Of a stretch of 17,543 nt of DNA, positions 1 through 9,200 are shown piece after piece. Positions within the stretch are counted from its first letter, which is position 1; each line of letters starts with the position of its first letter. The translations under genes were made by a program, and so were the position numbers. Source of the stretch: Rhodospirillales bacterium. GTDB taxonomy: Bacteria; Pseudomonadota; Alphaproteobacteria; Rhodospirillales; Defluviicoccaceae. Under the pieces are notes generated by a model. It searched no databases, was not told the origin of the DNA, and saw only the letters and a program-made list of their open reading frames with translations. The stretch covers positions 1-17,543 of the forward strand of contig JAHCKI010000015.1 of assembly GCA_026125865.1 (NCBI GenBank). The letters are read 5' to 3'.

Positions 1-1007
1 TCGATCCCGATGCGGTTGCCGCGCTGACTGAGGCTTCGTGGCGTGGTCTCGCGGATATCGAGGGTATCTTGGACGGGCGTCGTGACCAGGGTTTCGTCCG
101 CCACTGTCATGGCGATCTTCATCTCCGCAATATCTTCCTCAACAACGGCCAAGCGGCATTGTTCGATGCGATCGAGTTCAATGCCGAGTTCGCCGACATC
201 GACGTGCTCTACGACCTCGCTTTCCTCGTCATGGATCTTGACCACAGGAACCTGCGTCAGCTTGCCAGCATCGTGCTCAATCGCTACCTCGACGACACGG
301 GCGACGTTGATGGGTTGGCGACGCTGCCCTTGTTCCTGTCATTGCGGGCGGCGATCCGCAGCCATGTTCAAGCCATTGGTGCGAGCGAGCAGACGGACCC
401 CGAAAAGGCAGCCAAATACATTGCTGATGCCGTCCACTACCTGGATTTGGCCAGTGGCTATCTGACCACGCCGTCACCGCAGCTGATCGCTCTCGGCGGT
501 CTATCCGGTAGCGGCAAGTCCCGTTTGGCGCGGGAACTGGCGCCGATCATCGGGGGCGCGCCTGGTGCCCGCATCGTACGCACCGACTGCACGCGTAAAC
601 GCCTAGCGGGAGTCGCCCTCGGTGAACGCCTAGGGTCCATCGGCTATTCGGAAGAGATGAATCAAAAGACCTATGACGCCGTTTACGACGAATGCCGGCG
701 GGTGCTGGCGGCCGGTCGTTCGGTGATCGCCGATGCCGTGTTCGCCGACCTACGGGAGCGGGAGGCAATCGAACGGGTCGCGTCAGAGGCGGGGGTGCCA
801 TTCCAGGGATTGTGGCTGGTGGCGACGCCGGAGGTGATGGAGGAACGGGTAACCTGGCGGCGGCGAAATGTCTCCGATGCCACTGCCTGGGTGGTGCGAC
901 TGCAAATGGAATACGATCTCGGGCCCATGCAGTGGCAACGTTTCGATACGTCGGGCCAACGTGAAGAGACCGTGGCGCAGGCGCGAGAGCTTCTGAATTT
1001 GGCATAG
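1..1007 (+). CDS. Fused aminoglycoside-phosphotransferase-like / P-loop ATP-binding protein (5' end missing)
   Basis: The reading frame is already open at base 3, so the true start lies outside the window. A TTG at 69 is only an internal possible start. The visible part begins inside an aminoglycoside/choline-kinase-like fold: the catalytic loop HGDLHLRN is at 108-131, followed by a D-x-E metal-binding-like segment (LFDAIEF). A second domain starts with the Walker A motif GLSGSGKS at 498-521 and resembles small P-loop kinases of the gluconate or shikimate kinase type. This APH plus AAA architecture corresponds to the COG2187/COG0645 fusion family. The physiological substrate of that family is not established and it should not be read as drug resistance. 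In related bacteria such genes often sit beside universal stress proteins, as here (usp starts 83 bases downstream). Domain identity is secure; function is open. Confidence 0.88.
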   Translation, partial: DPDAVAALTEASWRGLADIEGILDGRRDQGFVRHCHGDLHLRNIFLNNGQAALFDAIEFNAEFADIDVLYDLAFLVMDLDHRNLRQLASIVLNRYLDDTGDVDGLATLPLFLSLRAAIRSHVQAIGASEQTDPEKAAKYIADAVHYLDLASGYLTTPSPQLIALGGLSGSGKSRLARELAPIIGGAPGARIVRTDCTRKRLAGVALGERLGSIGYSEEMNQKTYDAVYDECRRVLAAGRSVIADAVFADLREREAIERVASEAGVPFQGLWLVATPEVMEERVTWRRRNVSDATAWVVRLQMEYDLGPMQWQRFDTSGQREETVAQARELLNLA

Positions 1008-1090
1008 CCCCACGATGGTAAGGGCTTTTCTTTTCGCCGGGACGCGGCCATGATGATTGGCGGTTGATGCACGATGGACGGAGGTATCCG

Positions 1091-1954
1091 ATGACTATCC
1101 GTAAGGTCCTGGTATCGGTTGATGGGTCGGCCGCCGGGCGTGTGTCCCTCCAAATCGCCTTCAGCCTGATTCGTTCATTTGCGGCGCATCTGGAGGCGTT
1201 GCACGTTCGACCGGATCCGCGGGACGCCATTCCGCTGCTTGGCGAAGGTGTCTCCGGCGCCATGATCGATGAACTCATCGTCTTGACCGAACGCGAGACG
1301 GAAACGCGAGCCCGGGCCGCCAGGGCCGTATTCGACGAGGTTCGCGCGGCGGAAGGCGTGGCCATCGCCGATCGACCGGGCGTCGAGGGTGTCTCGGCGG
1401 CTTGGGTCGAACTGACCGGACGCATCGACGATGTGGTCGTGGCGCGCGGACGCTTGGCGGATTTGGTGGTTGTCGAGCGACCGACACCGGAGACGGAAGC
1501 GGTGTCGGCCATGACCCTCAATGCCGCGTTATACGAAGGGGGGCGGCCGGTCCTGGTGCCGACGGAGACCATACCGGAAACGATCGGGCAACGTGTCGCC
1601 ATTGCCTGGGATGGCAGCGCCGAAGCGGCGCGCGCGGTCTCCGCTTCTCTGACGATACTGGAGCGGGCGGACACCATCACCGTCCTATCAGCGGACGCCG
1701 ACATGGCCTCTGAAAACACCGCCGGCGACCTCATCGACTATCTGGCGTGGCACGACATTTCCGCACGACGAGGGGCGGTCGCCGGTGATGGCAAACCGGT
1801 GGGCGCCCAACTGCTGGACGCTTGTGAAACGGCGAACGCGGATTTCCTGGTGATGGGCGCCTACACCCATAGCCGCCTTCGCGAGTTGATCATGGGCGGG
1901 GTGACACGTTACGTGCTCGCCAATGCCACCATACCGGTGCTGATGGCGCACTGA
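1091..1954 (+). CDS. Universal stress protein, two UspA domains
   Basis: This 287-residue protein is a tandem UspA. Domain 1 begins at residue 5 with KVLVSVDGS. Domain 2 begins near residue 168 with RVAIAWDGS. Each start is the typical first beta strand carrying the nucleotide-contacting Asp. The second domain ends with MGAYTHSRLRELIMGG and then VTRYVL, which resembles the G-2x-G-9x-G(S/T) ATP-binding signature, although the glycine spacing is not canonical. The first domain lacks an obvious version, so nucleotide binding, if any, is likely in the C-terminal half. I place the start at ATG 1091 because GGAGG (1080-1084) is six bases upstream; an ATG at 1064 in the same frame has no such site. 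Usp proteins are cytoplasmic stress or energy-starvation factors. It lies between the APH/AAA gene and an SDR gene on the same strand, and the three are probably co-transcribed. Confidence 0.92.
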   Translation: MTIRKVLVSVDGSAAGRVSLQIAFSLIRSFAAHLEALHVRPDPRDAIPLLGEGVSGAMIDELIVLTERETETRARAARAVFDEVRAAEGVAIADRPGVEGVSAAWVELTGRIDDVVVARGRLADLVVVERPTPETEAVSAMTLNAALYEGGRPVLVPTETIPETIGQRVAIAWDGSAEAARAVSASLTILERADTITVLSADADMASENTAGDLIDYLAWHDISARRGAVAGDGKPVGAQLLDACETANADFLVMGAYTHSRLRELIMGGVTRYVLANATIPVLMAH

Positions 1955-1988
1955 CCCCGTCGACAGCAGCCGGATACCGGAGGACCGC

Positions 1989-2726
1989 GTGGACGGCCGC
2001 AAAAACGTCATCATCACCGGCGCCAGCCGCGGCATCGGCCACACCACCGCAAAGCTGTTTCTCAGCAGGGGTTGGCATGTTCTGACATGCTCTCGGGACG
2101 ACGTTCCGCCCGAATGCGGACGCATTCCCAATTGGACCACGCACATCCCGACGGATCTCGGTGATGCGGACAGCGTCGCCCGATTTATCGAGCAGGCGAA
2201 AACGGTCCTGGGGGAGGCCCCCTTGCACGCGCTTGTCAATAACGCCGGCATGTCGCCGAAAACGCCCTACAAGGAACGGCTTGGTTGCCTCAACGGCGAT
2301 CTGGATGCCTGGCGGCAGGTGTTCGAGGTCAATTTCTATTCGGCCCTGAAAATCTCCCGCGGCTTCGCGGCGGCGCTCCATCGGGGCAGCGGCGCGGTCG
2401 TCAACGTCACCTCGATCGCCGGCCATTCCGTCCATCCATTCGCGGGTTCCGCGTACTCCATCTCCAAGGCGGCCCTATCGGCGTTGACACGGGAACTCGC
2501 CCACGAGTTTGCCGCGCTCAATGTCCGCGTCAACGCCGTTGCGCCGGGGGAGATCGAAACCGACATGGTGCAGCCCGAATACGAGTCGCTGATCCCGCGT
2601 ATTCCCATGGAGCGGATGGGAGCGCCCGAGGATGTGGCGCGCGCCATCTATTACCTCGCCTCCGAGGACGCCGGCTATATCACCGGCACCGAATTGTGGG
2701 TCACCGGCGGACAGCACCTGTATTGA
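1989..2726 (+). CDS. SDR family NAD(P)-dependent oxidoreductase
   Basis: This is a classical short-chain dehydrogenase of 245 residues. The cofactor-binding TGASRGIG is at residues 10-17, the structural NNAG at 84-87, and the catalytic Ser142, Tyr156 and Lys160 (SAYSISK) are all present. The C-terminus ends in the usual ITG-x-ELWVTGG segment. The start is GTG at 1989, supported by GGAGGA at 1979-1984, and the gene follows the usp stop by 34 bases. Sequence alone does not identify the substrate. The overall style is that of 3-oxoacyl-ACP reductase or sugar-dehydrogenase-like SDRs, and its position beside a stress protein suggests a redox housekeeping role (inference). It converges with asnB: the two stops are 29 bases apart with no clear terminator between them. 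Confidence 0.92.
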   Translation: MDGRKNVIITGASRGIGHTTAKLFLSRGWHVLTCSRDDVPPECGRIPNWTTHIPTDLGDADSVARFIEQAKTVLGEAPLHALVNNAGMSPKTPYKERLGCLNGDLDAWRQVFEVNFYSALKISRGFAAALHRGSGAVVNVTSIAGHSVHPFAGSAYSISKAALSALTRELAHEFAALNVRVNAVAPGEIETDMVQPEYESLIPRIPMERMGAPEDVARAIYYLASEDAGYITGTELWVTGGQHLY

Positions 2727-2755
2727 TGTTGCGAAATCCGGCCTTGCTGGTCGGG

Positions 2756-4579
2756 TCAGTAGTCCACCACCCCTTGCGGGCGGGCCTCGGCCTGACGCAG
2801 CCACAGTTCCGTCTCGACGAGAATTCGTGTGATGCCGCCACCACCAAGGGCGCCGGCGCGGGCTTCGCCGACCATATCCGATAAAGCGTTCTTGTCCGCA
2901 TAGGCCGCAAGCCGGCTGTCGCGGTCGGTGAGGGTGTTCAAGTAGCGCCCGGCGAGGGTTTCGTCGGCAAACCACTGATTGTAAGGGAGGACGAGACCGA
3001 CCTTGCGGCGGTGAACCAGATCGCGGGGCAGGTAGCGATCCGCCAACCGTTTCAGGACCGGCTTGGTTTCGTTGCCCGGCATCCGTTGCGCCCGTTGCAG
3101 CCGGTTGACGATGGCGAGCAGGGGCCAGTGCACGAACGGCACCCGCGCCTCCACCGACGCCGCCATGCTCATCTTGTCCTGGCGCACCAGCAGCGATTCC
3201 AGGTAGCACGTCTGATCGACCGCCATCAGGCGATCGCGAAAGTCCGTAAACAGGCGGCTCGCCGCTTCCCGCGCGCCCGGCGCCGGCACCAACCCGGGAA
3301 AAACACGATGGACGCTACGGAAGTCGTGATGAATGCCCGCGTAGGCCGCCGCATCATGGCTGGCCAGTCGCTTGATGCCGGCGAACGGCCAGCGCGCGGG
3401 TAAGAGGGAGGCCGGCAAGACCTTGCCCATCCGTTCATGCCACGAAAGCCGCCGCCACCAGGCATGACGGATATAACCGCCGAACATCTCGTCACCGCCC
3501 TCGCCGGTCAGGACCACCTTGTGGTGCTGACGGATGGTTTCGCACAGCAGCATCAGCATGACGCAGCCGCCGTGGGGCGTTGGCCCCTCCATGGTTGCGA
3601 CGGCGCGGGGCAGGGCGTCGGCATAGGCCTCGCCGGTGATGGGAACGGCGATATGTTCCAGCCCATAGCGCGCCACCACGTCGCGCTGATAGGCGCTTTC
3701 GTCCTGGGGGTGGCCGTCCAGGGTGAGGGCGTAGGCATGCAGTTTCTCGCCGGCGGCACGCGCCGCCAAAGCCGCCACCAGGCTTGAATCGATACCGCCG
3801 GAAAGCTGCAGGGCGTAGCCCACGTCGCTGACCAGATGCGCCCGCACCGAGGCTTCGACGGCGTGGTGAGCGTCTTCCTCGCTGGCGCCGCCATCGCTCG
3901 CCAAGGTCGCCAACGGGTCGGCGAAGCGGCGCTCGCTGACGGCGCCGTCGGCGAGGGAGACGGTGACCAGCGAGCCTCCGGGGATGCGTTCGATCTCCCG
4001 ATAGTTGGAGAGGCGCCCGGCGGCCCAGCCGAAGGTCAGGAGTTCCGCCAGCGCCTGCTCATCGACCACTGGCGGTTTCAGGCGGTGCAGCGGCCGCATT
4101 TCGCTGGCGAAGGCGGTCACGCCACCATGTCGCAGGCAATACAGCGGTTTGATGCCGAGGGGATCGCGCGCTGCCAGGACTACCCCGCGCCGGCGATCGA
4201 CGATGGTGAAGGCGTACATGCCTTCGATGCGCTCGAGCATCGCCTCGCCCCAGCGCAGGTACGCCATGAGAATGGCTTCCGTGTCACCGTCCGTGACCAG
4301 GTTCGAACCGGCCTGCAGCAACGCTTCCCGCAGCGCCCGGTAGTTGTAGATCTCACCGTTGAACACGATGGTGCAGCAACCGGAGGGGTCGGTCATGGGC
4401 TGGTCGGATTGGGGCGTCGGATCGAGAATCGCGAGGCGTCGGAACACCAGCGCGAAACCGGGCTCACTGACGATGCCGCCCGAATCGGGGCCGCGATGAA
4501 ACAGGTCCTGCTCCATCGCCTGCAACAACGGCGCTTCGAACCGTCGGCCCGGTTCGATCAGGCTGGCAAATCCGCACAT
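2756..4579 (-). CDS. asnB: Asparagine synthase, glutamine-hydrolysing
   Basis: This 607-residue protein converts aspartate, ATP and glutamine to asparagine and glutamate. It begins MCGF, so removal of Met exposes the Cys nucleophile of a class II (Ntn) glutaminase. Other glutaminase-domain motifs are HRGPDSGG near 28-35 and FNGEIYNY near 73-80. The synthetase domain carries the PP-loop SGGIDSS at 260-266 and a later LTGEGGDEMFGGY. All expected active-site motifs are intact and the length is normal. The start is fixed by the need for Cys2 rather than by a ribosome site, because I see no good Shine-Dalgarno upstream of 4579. Related AsnB-like enzymes sometimes amidate other acids in peptide or surface-polysaccharide synthesis. 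No such genes are adjacent, so plain asparagine synthesis is the simplest reading. Confidence 0.95.
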   Translation of the reverse strand: MCGFASLIEPGRRFEAPLLQAMEQDLFHRGPDSGGIVSEPGFALVFRRLAILDPTPQSDQPMTDPSGCCTIVFNGEIYNYRALREALLQAGSNLVTDGDTEAILMAYLRWGEAMLERIEGMYAFTIVDRRRGVVLAARDPLGIKPLYCLRHGGVTAFASEMRPLHRLKPPVVDEQALAELLTFGWAAGRLSNYREIERIPGGSLVTVSLADGAVSERRFADPLATLASDGGASEEDAHHAVEASVRAHLVSDVGYALQLSGGIDSSLVAALAARAAGEKLHAYALTLDGHPQDESAYQRDVVARYGLEHIAVPITGEAYADALPRAVATMEGPTPHGGCVMLMLLCETIRQHHKVVLTGEGGDEMFGGYIRHAWWRRLSWHERMGKVLPASLLPARWPFAGIKRLASHDAAAYAGIHHDFRSVHRVFPGLVPAPGAREAASRLFTDFRDRLMAVDQTCYLESLLVRQDKMSMAASVEARVPFVHWPLLAIVNRLQRAQRMPGNETKPVLKRLADRYLPRDLVHRRKVGLVLPYNQWFADETLAGRYLNTLTDRDSRLAAYADKNALSDMVGEARAGALGGGGITRILVETELWLRQAEARPQGVVDY

Positions 4580-4694
4580 GGGACAAGGTCAATCAGGCCA
4601 TCAACGACCCACGACCATATCGCCCCCACCGCCGGTGTCCAGCACCACGAGGCGGAAGGACGTACCTCTCGACTGTCTTCAAGAGCGACGCCGG

Positions 4695-4778
4695 TGGATT
4701 GCCACACCGGCTTCACCGGTTCGCAATGATATCTAGGATAAAATTCCTCGTCAACGCGAGGCGCGTCAGCGCCGTGGC
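4695..4778. repeat. REPIN-like double hairpin, copy A
   Basis: This copy starts TGGATTGCC and ends GCCGTGGC. Its left half contains an ACCGG/CCGGT stem and its right half a GGCGC/GCGCC stem with a GTCA loop (4760-4773). It aligns base for base, with substitutions, to copy B exactly 140 bases downstream, and is more degenerate at its right end, where the GATCCA terminus is lost. The two inverted halves joined by an AT-rich middle match the layout of REPIN or MITE-type non-autonomous elements. Confidence 0.75.
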
Positions 4779-4834
4779 TATTTGCGTTCCGACACTCGGA
4801 TCGAGGGCCTGCGTGTCTGTATGAGCGCCGCCGG

Positions 4835-4923
4835 TGGATTGCCGCACCGGCTGCGCCGGTTCGCAATGACGGCTAGGACACAAATCCTCGTCATCGCGAG
4901 GCGCGTTTGCGCCGTGGCGATCC
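4835..4923. repeat. REPIN-like double hairpin, copy B (better preserved)
   Basis: The left half runs from TGGATTGCC to TCGCAATGACG, with a perfect ACCGGC-TGC-GCCGGT hairpin at 4846-4860. The right half runs from CGTCATCGCGAG to GTGGCGATCCA, with a GGCGC-GTTT-GCGCC hairpin. The outer ends are inverted repeats of each other (TGGATtGCC against GGCgATCCA), and so are the inner ends (TCGCaATGACG against CGTCATcGCGA). This is two REP-like units in opposite orientation. The CGTCAT-x-GCGAG core resembles widespread bacterial intergenic repeats. Confidence 0.78.
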
Positions 4924-4957
4924 ATGAACCGCACTCGACGTTGGGGATTTTCGGCAG

Positions 4958-5027
4958 CCCTCACCCTCCCGCTGTGCGGGCGAGGGTTTTTTCACTTCAT
5001 CGTGCGCACAGCGGGAGAGGGAGAGGG
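4958..5027. repeat. Long imperfect inverted repeat, possible terminator
   Basis: The left arm at 4958-4978 (CCCTCACCCTCCCGCTGTGCG) pairs with the right arm at 5005-5027, which has the same core with a two-base expansion (CGCACAGCGGGAGAGGG at its start). Nested inside is a short plus-strand hairpin, CCCGC-TGT-GCGGG (4968-4980), followed by GAGGG and a T run at 4987-4992, which has rho-independent terminator form. It lies about 30 bases past the stop of the small minus-strand gene, so it could end that transcript, although the T run is on the wrong strand for this. The GGGAGAGGGAGAGGG style is common in dispersed proteobacterial repeats. Confidence 0.65.
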
Positions 5028-5056
5028 TTAGGCGAAAGGATGGCTTGGAGCGCGTT

Positions 5057-5326
5057 CTAATGTTCGGTGGCGCTTCGGAGGGTGGTTATGGCGTCGTCCA
5101 GCATTCGGCGCTGACGATCGGTCAGGGCGGCGCCGGTTTCGACGCGAAAGAGACGAAGTTTCACAAGAGCATCTTCCAGTGATTCAGCCGGTGTTGCGCA
5201 GATTTCGTTTTCTACTTTGACGATGCGATCGAATACGGCGTCGGCCTCACGCCCATTTGCGCCGGCGGCAATCTTCTGCACTTCGAGATGCAGGTTGACG
5301 AGCTCCGAATATAGCTGAGCAAGCAT
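5057..5326 (-). CDS. Small helical hypothetical protein, 89 aa
   Basis: I do not recognise a family. The product begins MLAQLYSELV and is rich in Leu, Glu, Arg and Ala with regular heptad-like spacing. Two or three amphipathic helices are therefore likely, and there is no signal peptide or membrane segment. The frame could be opened by a GTG at 5341. I choose ATG at 5326 because the bases coding those five extra codons contain the ribosome site (GGGAGGG, reverse strand, just upstream of the ATG). A single Cys sits in ENEICATP. The ribosome site and protein-like composition favour a real gene. It stands alone, with the repeat region downstream and a 218-base upstream gap, so no function can be inferred from context. 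Confidence 0.72.
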   Translation of the reverse strand: MLAQLYSELVNLHLEVQKIAAGANGREADAVFDRIVKVENEICATPAESLEDALVKLRLFRVETGAALTDRQRRMLDDAITTLRSATEH

Positions 5327-5544
5327 GTCATTCCCTCCCACTGGGAATCGGTGTTCACCTCAGGCTTTTTCCATTTGCCGGCAACTGCTCGTTTGTGTCT
5401 CTTTTCATTGGTTTGGCGAACACGTTGCCGACCTGTTCCCTGTAAGATTAGGACAAATCGGATACTCGGTAAATCCGTAAAATTTCGTACAACTTCGTGA
5501 TCTCAACGAGCTATCGACCGGAATTGGCGATCGGAGTTTCCTCC

Positions 5545-6108
5545 CTAAATCCCCGCCCAGCGCTCCGTGAGATCGTGGTCGATGCCCAGCTGATCAAGCG
5601 CGCGCCCCACCGACTGCTGCACGATGTCGTCGATGGTTTCGGGCTTGTGATAGAAGCTGGGAAGCGGCGGCATGATGATCGCGCCCATCTCGCAAGCCGC
5701 GGTCATGAGCCGGAGGTGACCCAGATGCAGCGGGGTTTCCCGCACCATCAGGACTAGCGGACGGCGCTCTTTAAGGGTTACGTCGGCGGCGCGGATGACC
5801 AGATTAAGTGAATCGCTGTTGGCGATTCCCGACAGCGTCTTGATCGAGCACGGCGCGACGATCATGCCGCGGCTGCGGAACGAGCCGCTGGAGACGGACG
5901 CCGCCAGATCCTTGACGTTGTGGGTGACATCGGCCAGCGCCTTGACGTCGCCGAAGCTCAAATGACTTTCGATGGCGAGCGTCTGAATGCCCATCTCGCT
6001 GACGATCAGGTGGCGGGGGATCGCAAGCCGCTGCAGCGCCTTCAGCACCTCGAGGCCGTACACCACGCCCGTCGCTCCCGTGATCGCCACTACCAGCGGT
6101 AACGCCAT
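5545..6108 (-). CDS. ubiX: UbiX family flavin prenyltransferase
   Basis: This 187-residue protein matches flavin prenyltransferases. These join dimethylallyl phosphate to FMN to make the prenylated FMN cofactor needed by UbiD-type decarboxylases, for example in ubiquinone synthesis. Visible signatures are the N-terminal nucleotide-binding AITGATG (residues 8-14), GSFRSRGMIVAPCS followed by KTLSGIA in the middle, and RETPLHLGHLRLM near 123-135. A longer frame reaches 6171, but ATG 6108 starts directly on the conserved first strand and has AGGGG about five bases upstream on the minus strand. No ubiD partner is in the window; the protein would act on a decarboxylase encoded elsewhere. It is divergent from putA across 153 bases. 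Confidence 0.94.
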   Translation of the reverse strand: MALPLVVAITGATGVVYGLEVLKALQRLAIPRHLIVSEMGIQTLAIESHLSFGDVKALADVTHNVKDLAASVSSGSFRSRGMIVAPCSIKTLSGIANSDSLNLVIRAADVTLKERRPLVLMVRETPLHLGHLRLMTAACEMGAIIMPPLPSFYHKPETIDDIVQQSVGRALDQLGIDHDLTERWAGI

Positions 6109-6202
6109 GGAATACCCCTGTTTTTTTGTTTCTCTTCGACAATGAAGGTTCCGCGACCCGCTGACAAGCAAAGATGGGTTTGCGAAGGGCGTACGCTTGC
6201 TA

Positions 6203-6244
6203 CGCGGGCGTCCCGCGCGTCATTATGACTTGCTCAAAGAGCAA
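6203..6244. promoter_or_regulatory. Palindromes in the ubiX-putA divergent promoter region
   Basis: Two perfect inverted repeats occur in the 153-base divergent gap. CGCGGG-CGT-CCCGCG is at 6203-6217 and TTGCTC-AAA-GAGCAA is at 6230-6244. The second ends four bases before the putA ribosome site (GGGAGGAGG, 6248-6256), where a bound protein or an mRNA hairpin could control putA. No regulator gene is adjacent. Confidence 0.45.
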
Positions 6245-6261
6245 AAAGGGAGGAGGCGGTC

Positions 6262-9200
6262 ATGACATTCATCGGCGACATTCCGCAACCGCATCCGTTG
6301 CGTTCCATTGTCGAACTGGCGACCCGCGCCGATGAAACTCTGACCGTGCTGGCGTTGCTTGCCGAAGCCGATGTGGGCGACGAAATGCGCGAACGCATCA
6401 CGGTGCGTGCTACCGCGTTCGTCGAGCGTATCCGCGCAGGAGCGGCGCCCCATGGCGGTCTGGACGCCTTCATGCATGAGTATGACCTCTCGAACGAGGA
6501 GGGCGTCTTGCTCATGTGTCTCGCCGAGGCTCTTTTGAGGGTGCCCGATGCCGACACGGCCGATCGCCTCATCGCAGACAAGATCGGCGATGCCCATTGG
6601 GAAAAGCATCTCGGACACAGCCATTCCCTGTTCGTCAACGCGTCCACATGGGCGTTGATGCTGACGGGGCGTGTTGTTCGCCTCGAAGACGCGGCGGTTC
6701 GCGATGCCTGGTCTTTCCTTCGGCGCTTGGCGGTGCGCTCCGGCGAGCCGGTGATCCGGCAGGCGGTGACCCAGGCCATGCGCATCATGGGGCGTCAATT
6801 CGTCATGGGCCGGACCATTGGCGAGGCCCTCGAACGCGCCCGCGGCGATGAGGCGCGCGGTTACCTTCATTCCTACGACATGCTCGGCGAGGCCGCGCTC
6901 ACCAGATCCGATGCGGACCGCTACTACCGGTCATATTGCGACGCCATCGCCGCCGTCGGTCGCGCCAGTGGCGGCCGGGGGCCATTTGTCGGTCCCGGCA
7001 TTTCCATCAAGCTGTCGGCGTTGCATCCCCGATTCGAGTATGGGCAAAGGGGACGCCTTTACGCCGAATTGGTGCCGAGGGTGACGGATCTCGCCGCTCG
7101 CGCCAAGGCGGCGGCAATCGGATTGTGCATCGATACCGAGGAGGCCGATCGCCTCGAAAGCACGCTGGACGTGTTCGAAGCCGTGTTCCGGGATCCGGCG
7201 CTGGCCGGGTGGGAAGGCTTCGGCATCGCCATCCAGGCGTACCAGAAACGCGCGGCGCCGCTGATCGAATGGCTGGCCGCTCTAGCCCGCGATCGCCGGC
7301 GGCGGATGTCGGTGCGGCTAGTCAAGGGCGCCTATTGGGATACGGAAATCAAGACCGCGCAGGAACACGGCTTGGACGGCTATCCGGTGTTTACGCGCAA
7401 GGTCAACACGGATGTCTCCTACATCGTCTGCGCGCGCAGGCTTCTCGGCGCGCCCGAGGCATTCTATCCGCAATTCGCCACCCACAACGCCCACACCCTG
7501 GCCACGGTGCTGGAATTGGCCGGTGACCGAGCGGACTTCGAGTGTCAGCGCCTGCATGGCATGGGTGAAGACCTGTTCGATCAGATCGCCGGAGACGGCG
7601 CCGGCGGAAACAGCAGCGGTAGCAAGGTGCGGTGTCGGATCTACGCGCCGGTGGGTAGCCACGAAGACCTGCTCTCGTATCTGGTGCGTCGGCTTTTGGA
7701 GAACGGCGCCAATACGTCCTTCGTCAATCGCCTCGCCGACGAAAAGCTGCCCATCGCGGATATCGTCGCCGATCCGGCGCGGCAAGCGGAGCGGCTTTCC
7801 AGCAAGCCCCATCCGCGTATTCCCAAGCCCCGTGACTTGTTCTTTCCGGAGCGGGTCAACGCGGAGGGAATCGACCTGTCCGATCCGGCCTCGTTGAAGT
7901 CACTTGCCCGCGCCATGAACGCCGTCGAAGGACCGTGGGTCGCGAACCCGATCGTGGCCGGCGAGGACACCGGCGGTCGGTCCATGCGCGCCGTCACCGA
8001 CCCCGCCGATCGGCGGCGCATCGTCGGTCAGGTGGCCGATGCGTTGCCCGGATCCGTCGACCGCGCCCTGGAAGCGGCGGTGGCGGTGGCGCCCGCCTGG
8101 GACCGGACACCGGCCGCTGAGCGCGCCGCCTGCCTGGAGCGGGCCTCGCATCTTCTGGAAGACGCCATGCCCGAACTCATGGCCATGGCGGTGCGCGAAG
8201 CGGGTAAGACCGTGGCCGATGCGCTGGCTGAGGTGCGTGAGGCCATCGATTTCCTGCGGTACTATGCCGCCCGAGCGCACGCCGAATTCCAGACGCCCAT
8301 GGACTTGCCCGGTCCCACGGGCGAAAGTAATCGCCTCTCCCTTCATGGTCGCGGGGTGTTCGCTTGTATCAGCCCGTGGAACTTCCCCTTGGCCATTTTT
8401 TGCGGCCAGGTATCGGCGGCGCTGGCGGCGGGCAACGCGGTGATCGCCAAGCCCGCCGAGCAGACTCCCTTGATCGCCGCGCGCGCCGTCAATCTGCTTC
8501 ACGAAGCCGGTGTGCCGGGTGACGTCCTTCAGTTGCTGCCCGGCGACGGCGAGATCGGCGCCGCCCTGGTCGCCGATCCGCGAATCGGTGGTGTCGCCTT
8601 CACCGGCGCGGTCGAGACGGCGCGGATCATTCACCAGACCCTTGCCGGACGGCCCGGTCCCATCGTTCCGCTGATCGCCGAAACCGGTGGCCAGAACGTC
8701 ATGCTTGTCGATTCCACGGCGCTGCCGGAACAGGTGGTGACGGACGCCGTTACCTCGGCGTTTCGGTCCGCCGGGCAGCGCTGCTCGGCGTTGCGCGTTC
8801 TGTTCGTACAACGGGATATCGCGCCGCGAATCATCGACATCCTCGTGGGCGCCATGGACGAACTCCGCGTCGGCGATCCCGGGCTGCTGGAAACCGATGT
8901 GGGACCGGTGATCGATGACGATGCCCTGGCCGTTCTGACGGCGCATGCGCGCCGGATGGATAGGGAAGGGACCCTGCTCGGCGCGGCGCCGTTGCGTGAC
9001 GACTGCGCCCATGGCACCTTCTTTGCGCCACGCGCCTACGAGATCGACGATTTCCAGCGGCTGCAGGGTGAGGTGTTCGGTCCCATTCTTCACGTGATCG
9101 CTTACGCCGCGGATCACCTGGATCGCGTGCTCGATGCCATCAACGCCGCCGGTTTCGGCTTAACGCTCGGCATCCACAGCCGTGTCGACGAATTTGCCGA

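Larger units (their letters stand above)
4580..5056. other. Repeat-rich intergenic region between asnB and a small minus-strand gene
   Basis: This 477-base stretch has no credible gene. About 120 bases next to the asnB start (4580-4694) must hold the asnB promoter on the minus strand, but I cannot point to a convincing -35/-10 pair. The rest is two copies of a double-hairpin repeat (4695-4778 and 4835-4923), a unique 56-base spacer between them, and a separate long inverted repeat (4958-5027). Short open frames that cross it are translations of the repeats. Confidence 0.8.

Noticed and set aside
1..1007. Reading the APH-like domain as an antibiotic resistance gene
   Set aside because: Fusion with a P-loop kinase domain and the stress-gene context indicate the chromosomal COG2187/COG0645 family, for which drug modification is not established.
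547..1734. A 395-codon minus-strand open frame
   Set aside because: It lies antisense to the APH/AAA and usp genes, with Arg/Ser/Pro-rich translation typical of the antisense of high-GC genes.
4695..4923. The pair of repeats as a CRISPR array
   Set aside because: There are only two units of about 85-89 bases with internal hairpins, spacing does not fit short repeats with unique spacers, and no cas genes are present.
4558..4964. Two minus-strand frames of 102 and 83 codons crossing the repeat region
   Set aside because: They are translations of the two REPIN-like copies (both contain the same HCEP..PVRQSTG-type segment), not genes.
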